Shown one piece after another: positions 13,172-19,921 of a DNA stretch of 20,439 bases (position 1 is the stretch's first letter; each line of letters begins with the position of its first letter). Below the pieces are notes generated by a model. It did not search any database, had not been told where the DNA came from, and was given only the letters and a program-made list of their open reading frames with translations. Location of the stretch: contig VHBM01000019.1 in assembly GCA_016871975.1 (NCBI GenBank), positions 1 to 20,439 on the forward strand, written 5' to 3'. This stretch comes from Nitrososphaerota archaeon. Lineage in GTDB: Archaea > Thermoproteota > Nitrososphaeria > Nitrososphaerales > Nitrosopumilaceae. The position numbers and the translations under genes were made by a program.

Positions 13172-14066
13172 GTCCTATCATTTCCTCTATTTTTGAAAAG
13201 CCTTTTTTCTCCATATACTTGATTATTCCATTGTTTATATCGCCAAAGACATCAAGCCAGTTGTCTCCAACAACACTTCCAAGCTGTACCGCAGATGCAC
13301 CCGCAAGAATAAATTCAACCGCATCTTCCCAGCTTGATATTCCACCACAGCCGATTATTGGAATATCATACTTTGATGATATCTCATAAACACATCGTAC
13401 AGCTACTGGCTTGATTGGAGTTCCTGAAAGGCCACCAATTTTGTTACTAAGTATTGGTCTTTGTGTTTCAACATCGATTGCCATGGCACGCAGTGTATTG
13501 ATTGCAGTTATTGCATCAGCACCAGATTCTTTTGCTGCAGAAACGGTATCTAGATAGTGTGTAGTTCCAAGTCCAACCTTTGCTATTATTGGAATCTTTG
13601 TTACTGATTTGATCTTTTTTATGATTTTTTTGACTAGTTCCGGATCATCGCCTACTTCAAGACCCACCTTTTCTACGTGTGGACATGAAAGATTCAACTC
13701 AAAGGCAAGAACTTTACAGTTTTCAAATTGTTTTATCATAAAGGTAAAGTCATCTTCAACAGAGCCAACCAAGCTAACAATGATTGGGACTATTTTATTT
13801 TGTGAAATCATTTTTGCAAAGTATGGTGCGCCTGGATTTGATAGTCCAATTGCATTTAGCCATCCGCCACCCTTTATGCTAAATAGTGTTGGATTTGGAT
13901 ATCCTTCCCATGGTTCTTTACTAAGAGATTTAGTTACTACTGCTCCAGCACCAGATTTGTAAATTCGATTAAAAACATCAAGTGAAATTCCCAATATTCC
14001 AGATGCAAGTATTGTGGGTCTTTCAATCTGTATTGGTCCTATAGAGGTTGAAAGACTCGGTTTCAC
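13155..14066 (-). CDS. pyrD: Dihydroorotate dehydrogenase, class 1B catalytic subunit (PyrD)
   Basis: PyrD oxidises dihydroorotate to orotate in pyrimidine synthesis. The 303-residue TIM barrel has the FMN-binding VVTKS (K46), the substrate motif NAIGLSNPG (71-79), the catalytic loop ELNLSCPH with active-site C128 (Cys, as in class 1 rather than Ser of class 2), AKVG, and the C-terminal phosphate-binding GCGGISSW and GASAVQLGS. Cysteine and the adjacent pyrK point to class 1B with NAD+ as acceptor. The start is GTG at 14066; a TATA-like TTATAAG (14093-14099, minus) 30 bp upstream supports it. It diverges from nop5. Confidence 0.95.
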   Translation of the reverse strand: MKPSLSTSIGPIQIERPTILASGILGISLDVFNRIYKSGAGAVVTKSLSKEPWEGYPNPTLFSIKGGGWLNAIGLSNPGAPYFAKMISQNKIVPIIVSLVGSVEDDFTFMIKQFENCKVLAFELNLSCPHVEKVGLEVGDDPELVKKIIKKIKSVTKIPIIAKVGLGTTHYLDTVSAAKESGADAITAINTLRAMAIDVETQRPILSNKIGGLSGTPIKPVAVRCVYEISSKYDIPIIGCGGISSWEDAVEFILAGASAVQLGSVVGDNWLDVFGDINNGIIKYMEKKGFSKIEEMIGRAKRS

Positions 14067-14092
14067 TTCTTTGAAAGATAAACTAACTTTGT

Positions 14093-14100
14093 CTTATAAC
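14093..14100 (-). promoter_or_regulatory. TATA-like box of pyrD-pyrK
   Basis: GTTATAAG on the minus strand is centred about 30 bp upstream of the GTG start at 14066. The nop5 promoter lies just beyond it on the other strand. Confidence 0.45.
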
Positions 14101-14126
14101 AGTTGATTTGTAGATTGGATGGTACC

Positions 14127-14134
14127 TTTTTTAA
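14127..14134 (+). promoter_or_regulatory. TATA-like box of nop5
   Basis: TTTTTTAA is centred 26 bp upstream of ATG 14157. This spacing favours 14157 rather than the earlier in-frame TTG at 14103 as the true start. Confidence 0.45.
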
Positions 14135-14156
14135 TGAGAACCAAAGTCAAGAATTC

Positions 14157-15389
14157 ATGCATTCTGTTATTCTCACGGAACTAGGTGTGGCAATATTTGA
14201 AAATGATGTATGCAAAAAATCATTTCCCTTTGCAAATCCCGTAAAAGATTATCTTTCCATTAAAAATCGTAGTTCAGAGATTAGAGAACTAGTTAATTTT
14301 TTATCAAATTTACAAACTGGCATGGTTGTAAGCGATGAATCACTGTTATCCATACTAAAAAAGAAATCAATTGATGCACAATTAATGGATGAAGACAAGA
14401 TTAACAACATACACATGTCAAAAACAAAAATTCTAGTAGAGTCTGGCTTTGCAAAAGATGAAAATGATGTCATGACAAAACTACGTAATTTTGCAACGCA
14501 GCTTTCATCATCAAGGATAACCGAAGTTTCAGAAAGCCCAGATCTTCACATAATCCAAGCCATCAGTATGCTTGATGAGACTGACAAAATAATCAATGGC
14601 ATGAGCTCACGAGTTAGAGAGTGGTATGGTCTTCACTTTCCAGAGCTTGACAATGTAATAGATAGCATAATCGGCTATTCACAAATAGTTCTAGCTGGAA
14701 AAAGACAAAATTTATCAAAAAAGGTGTTTGAAGATGCCGGATTTCCTGATTCAAAAATAGAGATGCTTTCTGTTATTTCGGAAAAAAGCAGAGGAGGAGA
14801 CATATCGGAAGAAAATCTTGCGCTTGTCAAGTCATTGGCAAAACAGATTCTTGATCTACATGAGCTGCGAAAAAAAGTAGAAAACCATGTAGAAGCACAA
14901 ATGAATAAAATCGCGCCAAATATTTCAGCAATTTTAGGACCTTCAGTAGGCGCTAGAATTCTTGCAAGGGCCGGAAGCCTAAAGAAGCTTGCCTCAATGC
15001 CTGCAAGTACAATTCAGGTGCTTGGTGCAGAAAAGGCGCTTTTCAGATCACTAAAAACCGGTGCACAGCCTCCAAAACACGGACTGTTGTTCCAACATGC
15101 TTTGGTTCATGCAGCACCACGATGGCAACGTGGAAAGATTGCAAGAGCAATAGCTGCAAAGGCAGCGATTGCAGCAAGAGTTGATGTCTATGGCGCAGGA
15201 CGAAATGATACGTTACTAGAAAAACTAAACGTTAGGGTTGATGAGATTGGTAAAAAATACAAAAATCCCATAGAGAAAAAACCAGCCCCACGCAGAGAAG
15301 AAAGACCATTTAGAAAATGGAAGAGTGATAAAAAATCAAAATTCAGATCAACAAAGGACAACAAACGAAAACGTTTTGGACGTAGATAA
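14157..15389 (+). CDS. nop5: Nop5/Nop56-family box C/D RNP scaffold protein
   Basis: Nop5 holds the box C/D guide RNA, L7Ae and fibrillarin together for 2'-O-methylation of rRNA and tRNA. From ATG 14157 the protein has 410 residues. The N-terminal fibrillarin-binding domain opens MHSVILTELGVAIFE, a central coiled coil follows, and the Nop domain contains GPSVGARILARAGSLKKLASMPASTIQVLGAEKALFRSLKTG then PKHGLLFQHALVHAAPRWQRGKIARAIAAKAAIAARVDVYG. A Lys/Arg-rich tail (KWKSDKKSKFRSTKDNKRKRFGRR) ends it. An in-frame TTG at 14103 would add 18 residues not typical of the family; promoter spacing supports ATG. The fibrillarin gene overlaps its 3' end, an operon common in archaea. Confidence 0.93.
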   Translation: MHSVILTELGVAIFENDVCKKSFPFANPVKDYLSIKNRSSEIRELVNFLSNLQTGMVVSDESLLSILKKKSIDAQLMDEDKINNIHMSKTKILVESGFAKDENDVMTKLRNFATQLSSSRITEVSESPDLHIIQAISMLDETDKIINGMSSRVREWYGLHFPELDNVIDSIIGYSQIVLAGKRQNLSKKVFEDAGFPDSKIEMLSVISEKSRGGDISEENLALVKSLAKQILDLHELRKKVENHVEAQMNKIAPNISAILGPSVGARILARAGSLKKLASMPASTIQVLGAEKALFRSLKTGAQPPKHGLLFQHALVHAAPRWQRGKIARAIAAKAAIAARVDVYGAGRNDTLLEKLNVRVDEIGKKYKNPIEKKPAPRREERPFRKWKSDKKSKFRSTKDNKRKRFGRR

Positions 15390-16056
15390 AAAGAATTTTT
15401 ATTGGATTAAAGTAGACGGCGAAGAAAAACTTGCAACCGAAAACTTGGTTATTGGAAACCAAGTTTACAAAGAAAAGCTGGTAAAAAAGAAAGACGTCGA
15501 GTACAGACTATGGGATCCTTTTAGAAGCAAGTTGGCAGCATCTATTATGAACGGATTAAAGACATTTCCTATTACTGATAAATCAAATGTTCTCTATCTT
15601 GGAGTATCAACAGGAACTACAATTAGTCATATTTCAGATATTGTTGGACCAAGAGGTATAATTTTTGGAGTGGAACATTCCAGTAGGGTCGCAAGGGACT
15701 TTCTTGACAGAGTGGCATCACATAGACCAAATATTGTTCCAATAATACAAGATGCAAGACAACCTAAACAATATTTTTCAATTTATGGCAAAGTCGATGT
15801 AGTTTATGTTGATATTGCACAGCCAGATCAAACTGAAATTGCAATTGCAAATTGCAAATTGTATCTAAAGACTAGTGGATATTTGTTCTTGGTTATTAAA
15901 ACTCGAAGTATAGATGTAACAAAAAACCCAAAAAAAATTATTGAAGAAGAAATAAAAAAGCTAGAACAATACTTTGAAATTAACCAAGTAATTGATCTTT
16001 ATCCTTATGATAAAGATCATGCGATGGTAGTTGCAAAATATCTTAAAGGCGATTAA
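15376..16056 (+). CDS. flpA: Fibrillarin-like rRNA/tRNA 2'-O-methyltransferase
   Basis: Fibrillarin transfers methyl groups to ribose 2'-OH positions selected by box C/D guide RNAs. Blocks are WIKVDGEEKLAT, YRLWDPFRSKLAA, the SAM motif VLYLGVSTGTTISHISDIVG, and DVVYVDIAQPDQTEIAI then LVIKTRSIDVTK, all canonical. From TTG 15376 it has 226 residues, the usual archaeal length, and the frame begins MDVDKKNFYWIKVDG. A GTG at 15325 would add 17 low-complexity residues that lie wholly within nop5 coding; TTG is the better guess but not proven. It overlaps nop5 by 14 bp. Its stop overlaps that of rnhB on the other strand. A perfect 10-bp stem with 6-nt loop lies at 15441-15466. Confidence 0.93.
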   Translation: MDVDKKNFYWIKVDGEEKLATENLVIGNQVYKEKLVKKKDVEYRLWDPFRSKLAASIMNGLKTFPITDKSNVLYLGVSTGTTISHISDIVGPRGIIFGVEHSSRVARDFLDRVASHRPNIVPIIQDARQPKQYFSIYGKVDVVYVDIAQPDQTEIAIANCKLYLKTSGYLFLVIKTRSIDVTKNPKKIIEEEIKKLEQYFEINQVIDLYPYDKDHAMVVAKYLKGD

Positions 16057-16670
16057 TTTTTTAACATAACTTGAACTGGTTTCCAGCTGGTGCGGATAAA
16101 GTTTGGAACTGTTACTTGATTTTTGATCAAATTTGCCACAAACCGAACTGTTTTACGATCTGATGGATAACCACTGCCCAGATCATGATGTTTGTGCAAG
16201 CGCATGATTGCTTTATCCCTTGTTACTTTGGCAAGTATTGATGCGGCTGAAACTATGACAAATCTGCTGTCAGCGTGGTGATAAGATCGAATTTTTCCAT
16301 TGTTTGTTAGTCTAGATAGTTTTTTCCCAAATCTTGCGGCATTTACATCGCATGAATCAACATATGAGACATCAGGTCGTAGTTTTGAGATCACTTTTGC
16401 CATGTATTTTGCCTCAAGTGAGTTTAGTTGATGTTTACGAACGTTACGATCTATTGTAAATGGATTGATTTGTGTTACATGATAGTCATCTACAAAGTTA
16501 ATTATTTTCTTGTATAGTTTTTCACGTACATGTGGAGTGAGTTTTTTTGAATCTTTGATTCCCATCAAATCAAGTTCATTAATTTTGTCATGCTCTATTG
16601 ATATCCCAGCAATCACAAGTGGTCCTACCATAGAACCTCTTCCTGCTTCATCAACTCCACAAATAAGCAT
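16053..16670 (-). CDS. rnhB: Ribonuclease HII
   Basis: RNase HII cuts RNA in RNA-DNA hybrids, including single ribonucleotides in DNA and primers. From ATG 16670 it is 205 residues beginning MLICGVDEAGRGSMVGPLVI, which carries D7-E8 and the GRG motif of the type 2 enzymes. D105 (YVDSCD) and D134 (HHADSRF) complete the metal-binding acidic set. SAASILAKVTRD follows as expected. The frame extends 46 codons further upstream, but that part has no family resemblance and runs into the trm1 coding region; a TATA-like TTTAATAT (16691-16698, minus) about 25 bp above 16670 confirms the shorter start. It is convergent with and overlaps the fibrillarin stop by 4 bp, and diverges from trm1. Confidence 0.94.
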   Translation of the reverse strand: MLICGVDEAGRGSMVGPLVIAGISIEHDKINELDLMGIKDSKKLTPHVREKLYKKIINFVDDYHVTQINPFTIDRNVRKHQLNSLEAKYMAKVISKLRPDVSYVDSCDVNAARFGKKLSRLTNNGKIRSYHHADSRFVIVSAASILAKVTRDKAIMRLHKHHDLGSGYPSDRKTVRFVANLIKNQVTVPNFIRTSWKPVQVMLKN

Positions 16671-16690
16671 AAGTCTCTGCAGTATTGTAG

Positions 16691-16708
16691 ATATTAAACC
16701 GTTATAGG
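16691..16708. promoter_or_regulatory. Divergent TATA-like boxes of rnhB and trm1
   Basis: TTTAATAT on the minus strand (16691-16698) is placed 25 bp from the rnhB ATG. GTTATAGG on the plus strand (16701-16708) is about 28 bp from the trm1 TTG. The start codons are 61 bp apart, so the two core promoters are side by side. Confidence 0.45.
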
Positions 16709-16731
16709 TGAATGAAGGTTTGTAATTATAA

Positions 16732-17871
16732 TTGCAAACTTTTAATGATTTAGAAATAGTTGAAGGAAAAACAAAGATTCTCGTACCACCTGATTCTGTA
16801 AATGCCAAAGTACCTCCAAAAGAACCTGCATTTTTTAATCCTAGGGCGAGACTGAATCGTGATTTTTCTGTAATTGCCTATTCAGCATTTATAAAAAACT
16901 TTGAAGGTCCAAAAATTTTTCTTGATGGATTAGCAGGCATAGGTGCAAGGGGGCTAAGAGTTGCAAACGAAGTAAAAAATATCGAAAAAGTTGTAGTAAA
17001 TGATCTTAATTCATCTGCACTCAGTCTAGGTTTAAGATCGGCGAAGCTGAATAATTTGTCAAATTATGAAATATCAGAAAATGAAACTTGTAGATTTCTA
17101 AGCAGTTATTCAAAAAAAGGTTCAAGAGCAGCAATCGTTGATATAGATCCTTTTGGGTCTCCTTCAAAGTATATTGACTGTGCAATAAGGGCGACAATGC
17201 ATGGAGGATTGTTTTCTGCTACCGCTACTGATTTACAAGTATTACATGGATTAGCTAATGATGCATGTAAAAGAAGATACTATGGAATTCCAGTCAAGAC
17301 AGAGTATGGAAATGAGATAGCAATAAGGCTCATACTTGGTTGCATAAACATGATTGCCGCAAGATTTGATGTAGAGGTTGTACCGCTTTTTGTAGAAAAT
17401 GAAATGCATTATTATCGAACGTATGTAAAAATTCTCAACAAGCCTATTCAACAAGAAAAAATGGGCTACATTTTACATTGTAACTTTTGTGGAAATAGAA
17501 CCACTTTTGAATATCAAAGTAATGTTTGCAGTTTATGTAATTCAAAAATAGTGATGGCAGGACCATTATGGACTGGGCAGTTATTTAGTAAGAAATACGT
17601 CTTATCCATGTTAGAGCAGATACCAAATTGCTCTGTTGATAAGAAATGTGAAAAAATACTGCAAAGATGTGCGCTAGAGGCTGAAATGCCAGGAACGTAT
17701 TTTACACTTGATGAAATTGCTGAAAAAATGAAATGTGCTCCTTTGTCTCTAAAAAAAGCAATAAACAAGCTTCAAAATGGCGGATTTTTAGCTAGTCCAA
17801 CCTCACTTAATTTTAAAGGCATAAGGACTAGTGCAAACATAAACGAATTAAAAGAGATTTTTGCAAGCTAG
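16732..17871 (+). CDS. trm1: tRNA (guanine26-N2)-dimethyltransferase Trm1
   Basis: Trm1 makes N2,N2-dimethylguanosine at tRNA position 26. The 379 residues show FFNPRARLNRDFS (34-46), the SAM motif FLDGLAGIGARGLR (63-76), the catalytic VDIDPFGSPSKYID (136-149), then SATATDLQVLHG and EYGNEIAIRLIL. A zinc knuckle follows (C250, C253, C266, C269), and the tail is a winged-helix-like domain, as in archaeal Trm1. Length is typical. The start is TTG at 16732; an ATG at 16712 is out of frame. The TATA-like GTTATAGG 28 bp upstream agrees. Its stop overlaps the rlmE stop on the opposite strand by 4 bp (CTAG). Confidence 0.95.
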   Translation: MQTFNDLEIVEGKTKILVPPDSVNAKVPPKEPAFFNPRARLNRDFSVIAYSAFIKNFEGPKIFLDGLAGIGARGLRVANEVKNIEKVVVNDLNSSALSLGLRSAKLNNLSNYEISENETCRFLSSYSKKGSRAAIVDIDPFGSPSKYIDCAIRATMHGGLFSATATDLQVLHGLANDACKRRYYGIPVKTEYGNEIAIRLILGCINMIAARFDVEVVPLFVENEMHYYRTYVKILNKPIQQEKMGYILHCNFCGNRTTFEYQSNVCSLCNSKIVMAGPLWTGQLFSKKYVLSMLEQIPNCSVDKKCEKILQRCALEAEMPGTYFTLDEIAEKMKCAPLSLKKAINKLQNGGFLASPTSLNFKGIRTSANINELKEIFAS

Positions 17872-18461
17872 GCAAGATATCCCAAACAAACATAGTATAA
17901 TTCACTGCTTGGCTTTCTGCTTGCTTTTGGTTTTGTTAACTTGATTTTTACAAATTTTTTCTTTATATAATCTCTAAATTCGTTTGAATATTCACCATCA
18001 AAGACCTTAAAGACTGCATTTCCTTTGTGAGCCAATACTTTTTCCATGATTTTTGCACAGCTATAGTTCAATGAGATTTGTCTTGCATGATCAACTGACC
18101 ACTTGCCAATAACTTGTGGTGAAATATCACATATGACAGCGTCTACTTTTCTTTCAAAATATGACAGAATTTCATCTATAATAGATTCGTTTTCTATGTC
18201 ACCTTGAATTATGTGTGCGCCTGGAATATCTTCAACATATGTTGTATCAATTCCCATAACCTTTCCTTTGTTGCCAGCTAACTTTACTGCTACTTGCGTC
18301 CAACCACCTGGTGCACACCCTAGATCAAGCACATAAAATCCAGGACCAATGATTCTGTATGCGTTATTAAGCTCTCTTAGTTTGTAAGTTGCTCTGCTTC
18401 TATAACCTTCTTCTCTTGCAAGTTTTCTAAAATGATCTTTTCTTGCATCAATTAATTTCAT
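17868..18461 (-). CDS. rlmE: 23S rRNA/tRNA uridine-2'-O-methyltransferase, RlmE/FtsJ family
   Basis: This enzyme methylates ribose 2'-OH of uridine in rRNA (or, in the Trm7 branch, in tRNA). From ATG 18461 it has 197 residues with the Rossmann motif LDLGCAPGGWTQV (45-57) and the catalytic tetrad K27, D112 (ICDISP), K152 (FKVFDGE) and E187 (SSELYYV). The opening RSRATYKLREL fits RlmE. ATG 18461 overlaps the upstream TFE-beta stop as ATGA, so translation is coupled; the longer frame 13 codons above lies inside that gene and is less likely. The target nucleotide is not determinable here, and rRNA is the default expectation. Confidence 0.93.
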   Translation of the reverse strand: MKLIDARKDHFRKLAREEGYRSRATYKLRELNNAYRIIGPGFYVLDLGCAPGGWTQVAVKLAGNKGKVMGIDTTYVEDIPGAHIIQGDIENESIIDEILSYFERKVDAVICDISPQVIGKWSVDHARQISLNYSCAKIMEKVLAHKGNAVFKVFDGEYSNEFRDYIKKKFVKIKLTKPKASRKPSSELYYVCLGYLA

Positions 18462-19276
18462 TTTTGTTTCTTTGATGATGATATTTGGACAAGAACCCAA
18501 TCCTCAATCCATTTACATGTACGCGGGCTAATTTCTCCATCTATTGTACATTTTTGTTCCACAGGACACGTCAAACATGGCGCGTTTTCTATCGAAGTTG
18601 TACTGATTGGGGTTTTTTTGATAATGAGTTTGTATGTCCACCTACCATTTTCAAGAATCTTTTCTCTTGAGATTATTCCCATGCGTTCTAATTTTAATGC
18701 CAAACGAGAACCATCTCGGCTTGTTAGTTTCAGTTTCTTCCATAGTTCGCTTTGCAACATGCCCTTAGATTCGTATTTTGCAAGGATTTCTGTGACTTTG
18801 TTTGTGAGTTTATCCATATCCACTTTTGCAATTTGAAAATTCTCAATTTCCTCATCCGTTAGTTGCTCTTCTAGTTCTTCTTCGAATGTTTTCTTTTCTT
18901 TAGCTTTTGGAGCTGGTTTCTCTTCTTTGGCAGGAGTTGTCTTTTTCTTTTCTTTAGCTTTTGGAGCTGGTTTCTCTTCTTTGGCAGGAGTTGTCTTTTT
19001 CTTTTCTTTAGCTTTTGGAGCTGGTTTCTCTTCTTTGGCAGGAGTTGTCTTTTTCTTTTCTTTAGCTTTTGGAGCTGGTTTCTCTTCTTTGGCAGGAGTT
19101 GTCTTTTTCTTTTCTTTAGCTTTTGGAGCTGGTTTCTCTTCTTTGGCAGGAGTTGTCTTTTTTAATTGTGCTTTTAGTTTTTTAAGTTCTTTAGCTAGTT
19201 GTTCAGCTTGTTTTGCAGCATCTTCTTGTGATAGTTTAGCATTTGGATTATTTTCTGGACTAGTTTTTTCTACCAT
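18458..19276 (-). CDS. tfeB: RPC39/TFE-beta-like transcription factor with repeat linker
   Basis: The C-terminal 143 residues match the archaeal TFE-beta/RPC39 family: a winged helix (about 155-222: VTEILAKYESKGMLQSELWKKLKLTSRDGSRLALKLERMG) and the cluster motif C234-x2-C237-x5-C243-x10-C254 in PCLTCPVEQKCTIDGEISPRTC, which resembles the 4Fe-4S site of human RPC39. TFE-beta partners TFE-alpha to help RNA polymerase open promoters. Ahead of it lie a charged helix (11-40) and five 18-residue repeats, TTPAKEEKPAPKAKEKKK (41-129), which look disordered and strongly basic. ATG 19276 is preferred over GTG 19285; the sequence GTGA just above the ATG could be a Shine-Dalgarno. The stop overlaps rlmE by 4 bp. 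The family call is strong; the partner is inferred. Confidence 0.8.
   Translation of the reverse strand: MVEKTSPENNPNAKLSQEDAAKQAEQLAKELKKLKAQLKKTTPAKEEKPAPKAKEKKKTTPAKEEKPAPKAKEKKKTTPAKEEKPAPKAKEKKKTTPAKEEKPAPKAKEKKKTTPAKEEKPAPKAKEKKTFEEELEEQLTDEEIENFQIAKVDMDKLTNKVTEILAKYESKGMLQSELWKKLKLTSRDGSRLALKLERMGIISREKILENGRWTYKLIIKKTPISTTSIENAPCLTCPVEQKCTIDGEISPRTCKWIEDWVLVQISSSKKQK
18889..19162. repeat. Five tandem 54-bp repeats inside tfeB
   Basis: A 54-bp unit recurs at the same phase; the GGAGCTGG landmark falls at 18909, 18963, 19017, 19071 and 19125, exactly 54 bp apart. By eye the copies are identical, with sequence differing only at the array edges (18889 and 19162). Each unit encodes 18 residues of the TFE-beta linker, so copy changes keep the frame. 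Confidence 0.97.
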
Positions 19277-19340
19277 ACATCTCACAATAATGTAGAATTA
19301 GATTGCCATGTTAATTCAATATATAACATTGCATTTTTTC

Positions 19341-19814
19341 CTAAGTAATGGTAAACTTTTCACTTGTAGTTATTGTTTTTTTGTAATGTTTGTCATTAAT
19401 TTCTGCTACTATTTCATATTGACCAGAATCGCTAATTTTTTCTGAAAATTCATCATCAATTGGTAACATTAGATTATCTTTTTGAAAACATTGTCCAAAA
19501 TATCCACTTTGAGTAATTACCTGTTTTGGACTAGAACCCAAATCGTATATTGTTATGTATAGATCACCGCAGTCAAATGTTGAGTCAGTTACCGAAACTT
19601 GGATTTCAATTGATGATGATGGCGAATATTCTTTTTGTAATGAAATTATCTTTATAGAATCACTTTGTATTTTGTTTGTTCCAGAAAATTTGAAAGGCCA
19701 CATGTTTAGTTCTCGTTCTGGCTCATTTAGAACCTCAGCCATTACAAATGACCCCAAGGCCAGTGACACAATTACTGGAAATAAAAATACAAGATATGCG
19801 ATCTTGGCAGCCAT
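19341..19814 (-). CDS. Small exported or membrane-anchored protein with beta-sandwich-like domain
   Basis: The protein has 157 residues from ATG 19814. Residues 5-26 form one hydrophobic segment (IAYLVFLFPVIVSLALG), a signal peptide or N-terminal anchor after a short basic end, so the rest is outside the membrane. The exterior part (about 50-157) alternates short beta strands (IEIQVSVTD, DLYITIYDL, YEIVAEIND) like an Ig-type fold and has just two cysteines, C82 and C109, which may form a disulfide. The TATA-like ATATAAAAG (19838-19846, minus) lies about 28 bp above ATG 19814, which favours this Met over the one at 19829. I know no named family; proteins of this style are common in ammonia-oxidising archaea. 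Confidence 0.6.
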   Translation of the reverse strand: MAAKIAYLVFLFPVIVSLALGSFVMAEVLNEPERELNMWPFKFSGTNKIQSDSIKIISLQKEYSPSSSIEIQVSVTDSTFDCGDLYITIYDLGSSPKQVITQSGYFGQCFQKDNLMLPIDDEFSEKISDSGQYEIVAEINDKHYKKTITTSEKFTIT

Positions 19815-19837
19815 TTTGATTTCTAACATAGTGAGTT

Positions 19838-19846
19838 CTTTTATAT
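19838..19846 (-). promoter_or_regulatory. TATA box of the exported-protein gene
   Basis: ATATAAAAG on the minus strand is the clearest TATA box in the window. Spacing places the transcript start just before ATG 19814 and supports that start codon. Confidence 0.55.
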
Positions 19847-19892
19847 CTATTTAGTAATGACCTAATTGTTCAGTATAATTACGTAGTATAAG

Positions 19893-19898
19893 TTAAAT
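19893..19898 (+). promoter_or_regulatory. TATA-like box of the AAA ATPase gene
   Basis: TTAAAT is centred about 27 bp upstream of the ATG at 19922, in a 92-bp divergent gap opposite the exported-protein gene. Confidence 0.45.
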
Positions 19899-19921
19899 CA
19901 GAATTTTGCAAATAAGGCCTA

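Noticed and set aside
15325..15375. GTG start giving a longer fibrillarin N-terminus
   Set aside because: The extra residues are low complexity, lie inside the nop5 tail and have no resemblance to the family.
15845..15866. TTGCAA micro-repeats in the fibrillarin gene
   Set aside because: They are short AT-rich coding repeats (Ile-Ala-Ile-Ala-Asn) with no further structure.
16671..16808. N-terminal extension of RNase HII
   Set aside because: It overlaps trm1 coding and lacks family similarity; the TATA box for rnhB would lie inside it.
18889..19162. Direct repeats as a CRISPR array
   Set aside because: There are no unique spacers, units are contiguous, and they encode an in-frame protein linker.
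18927..19295. Plus-strand open frame of repeated FFFSLAFGAGFSSLAGVV units, like a repeat membrane protein
   Set aside because: It is the antisense shadow of the 54-bp repeat array in tfeB. The unit length divisible by three keeps the complementary frame open.
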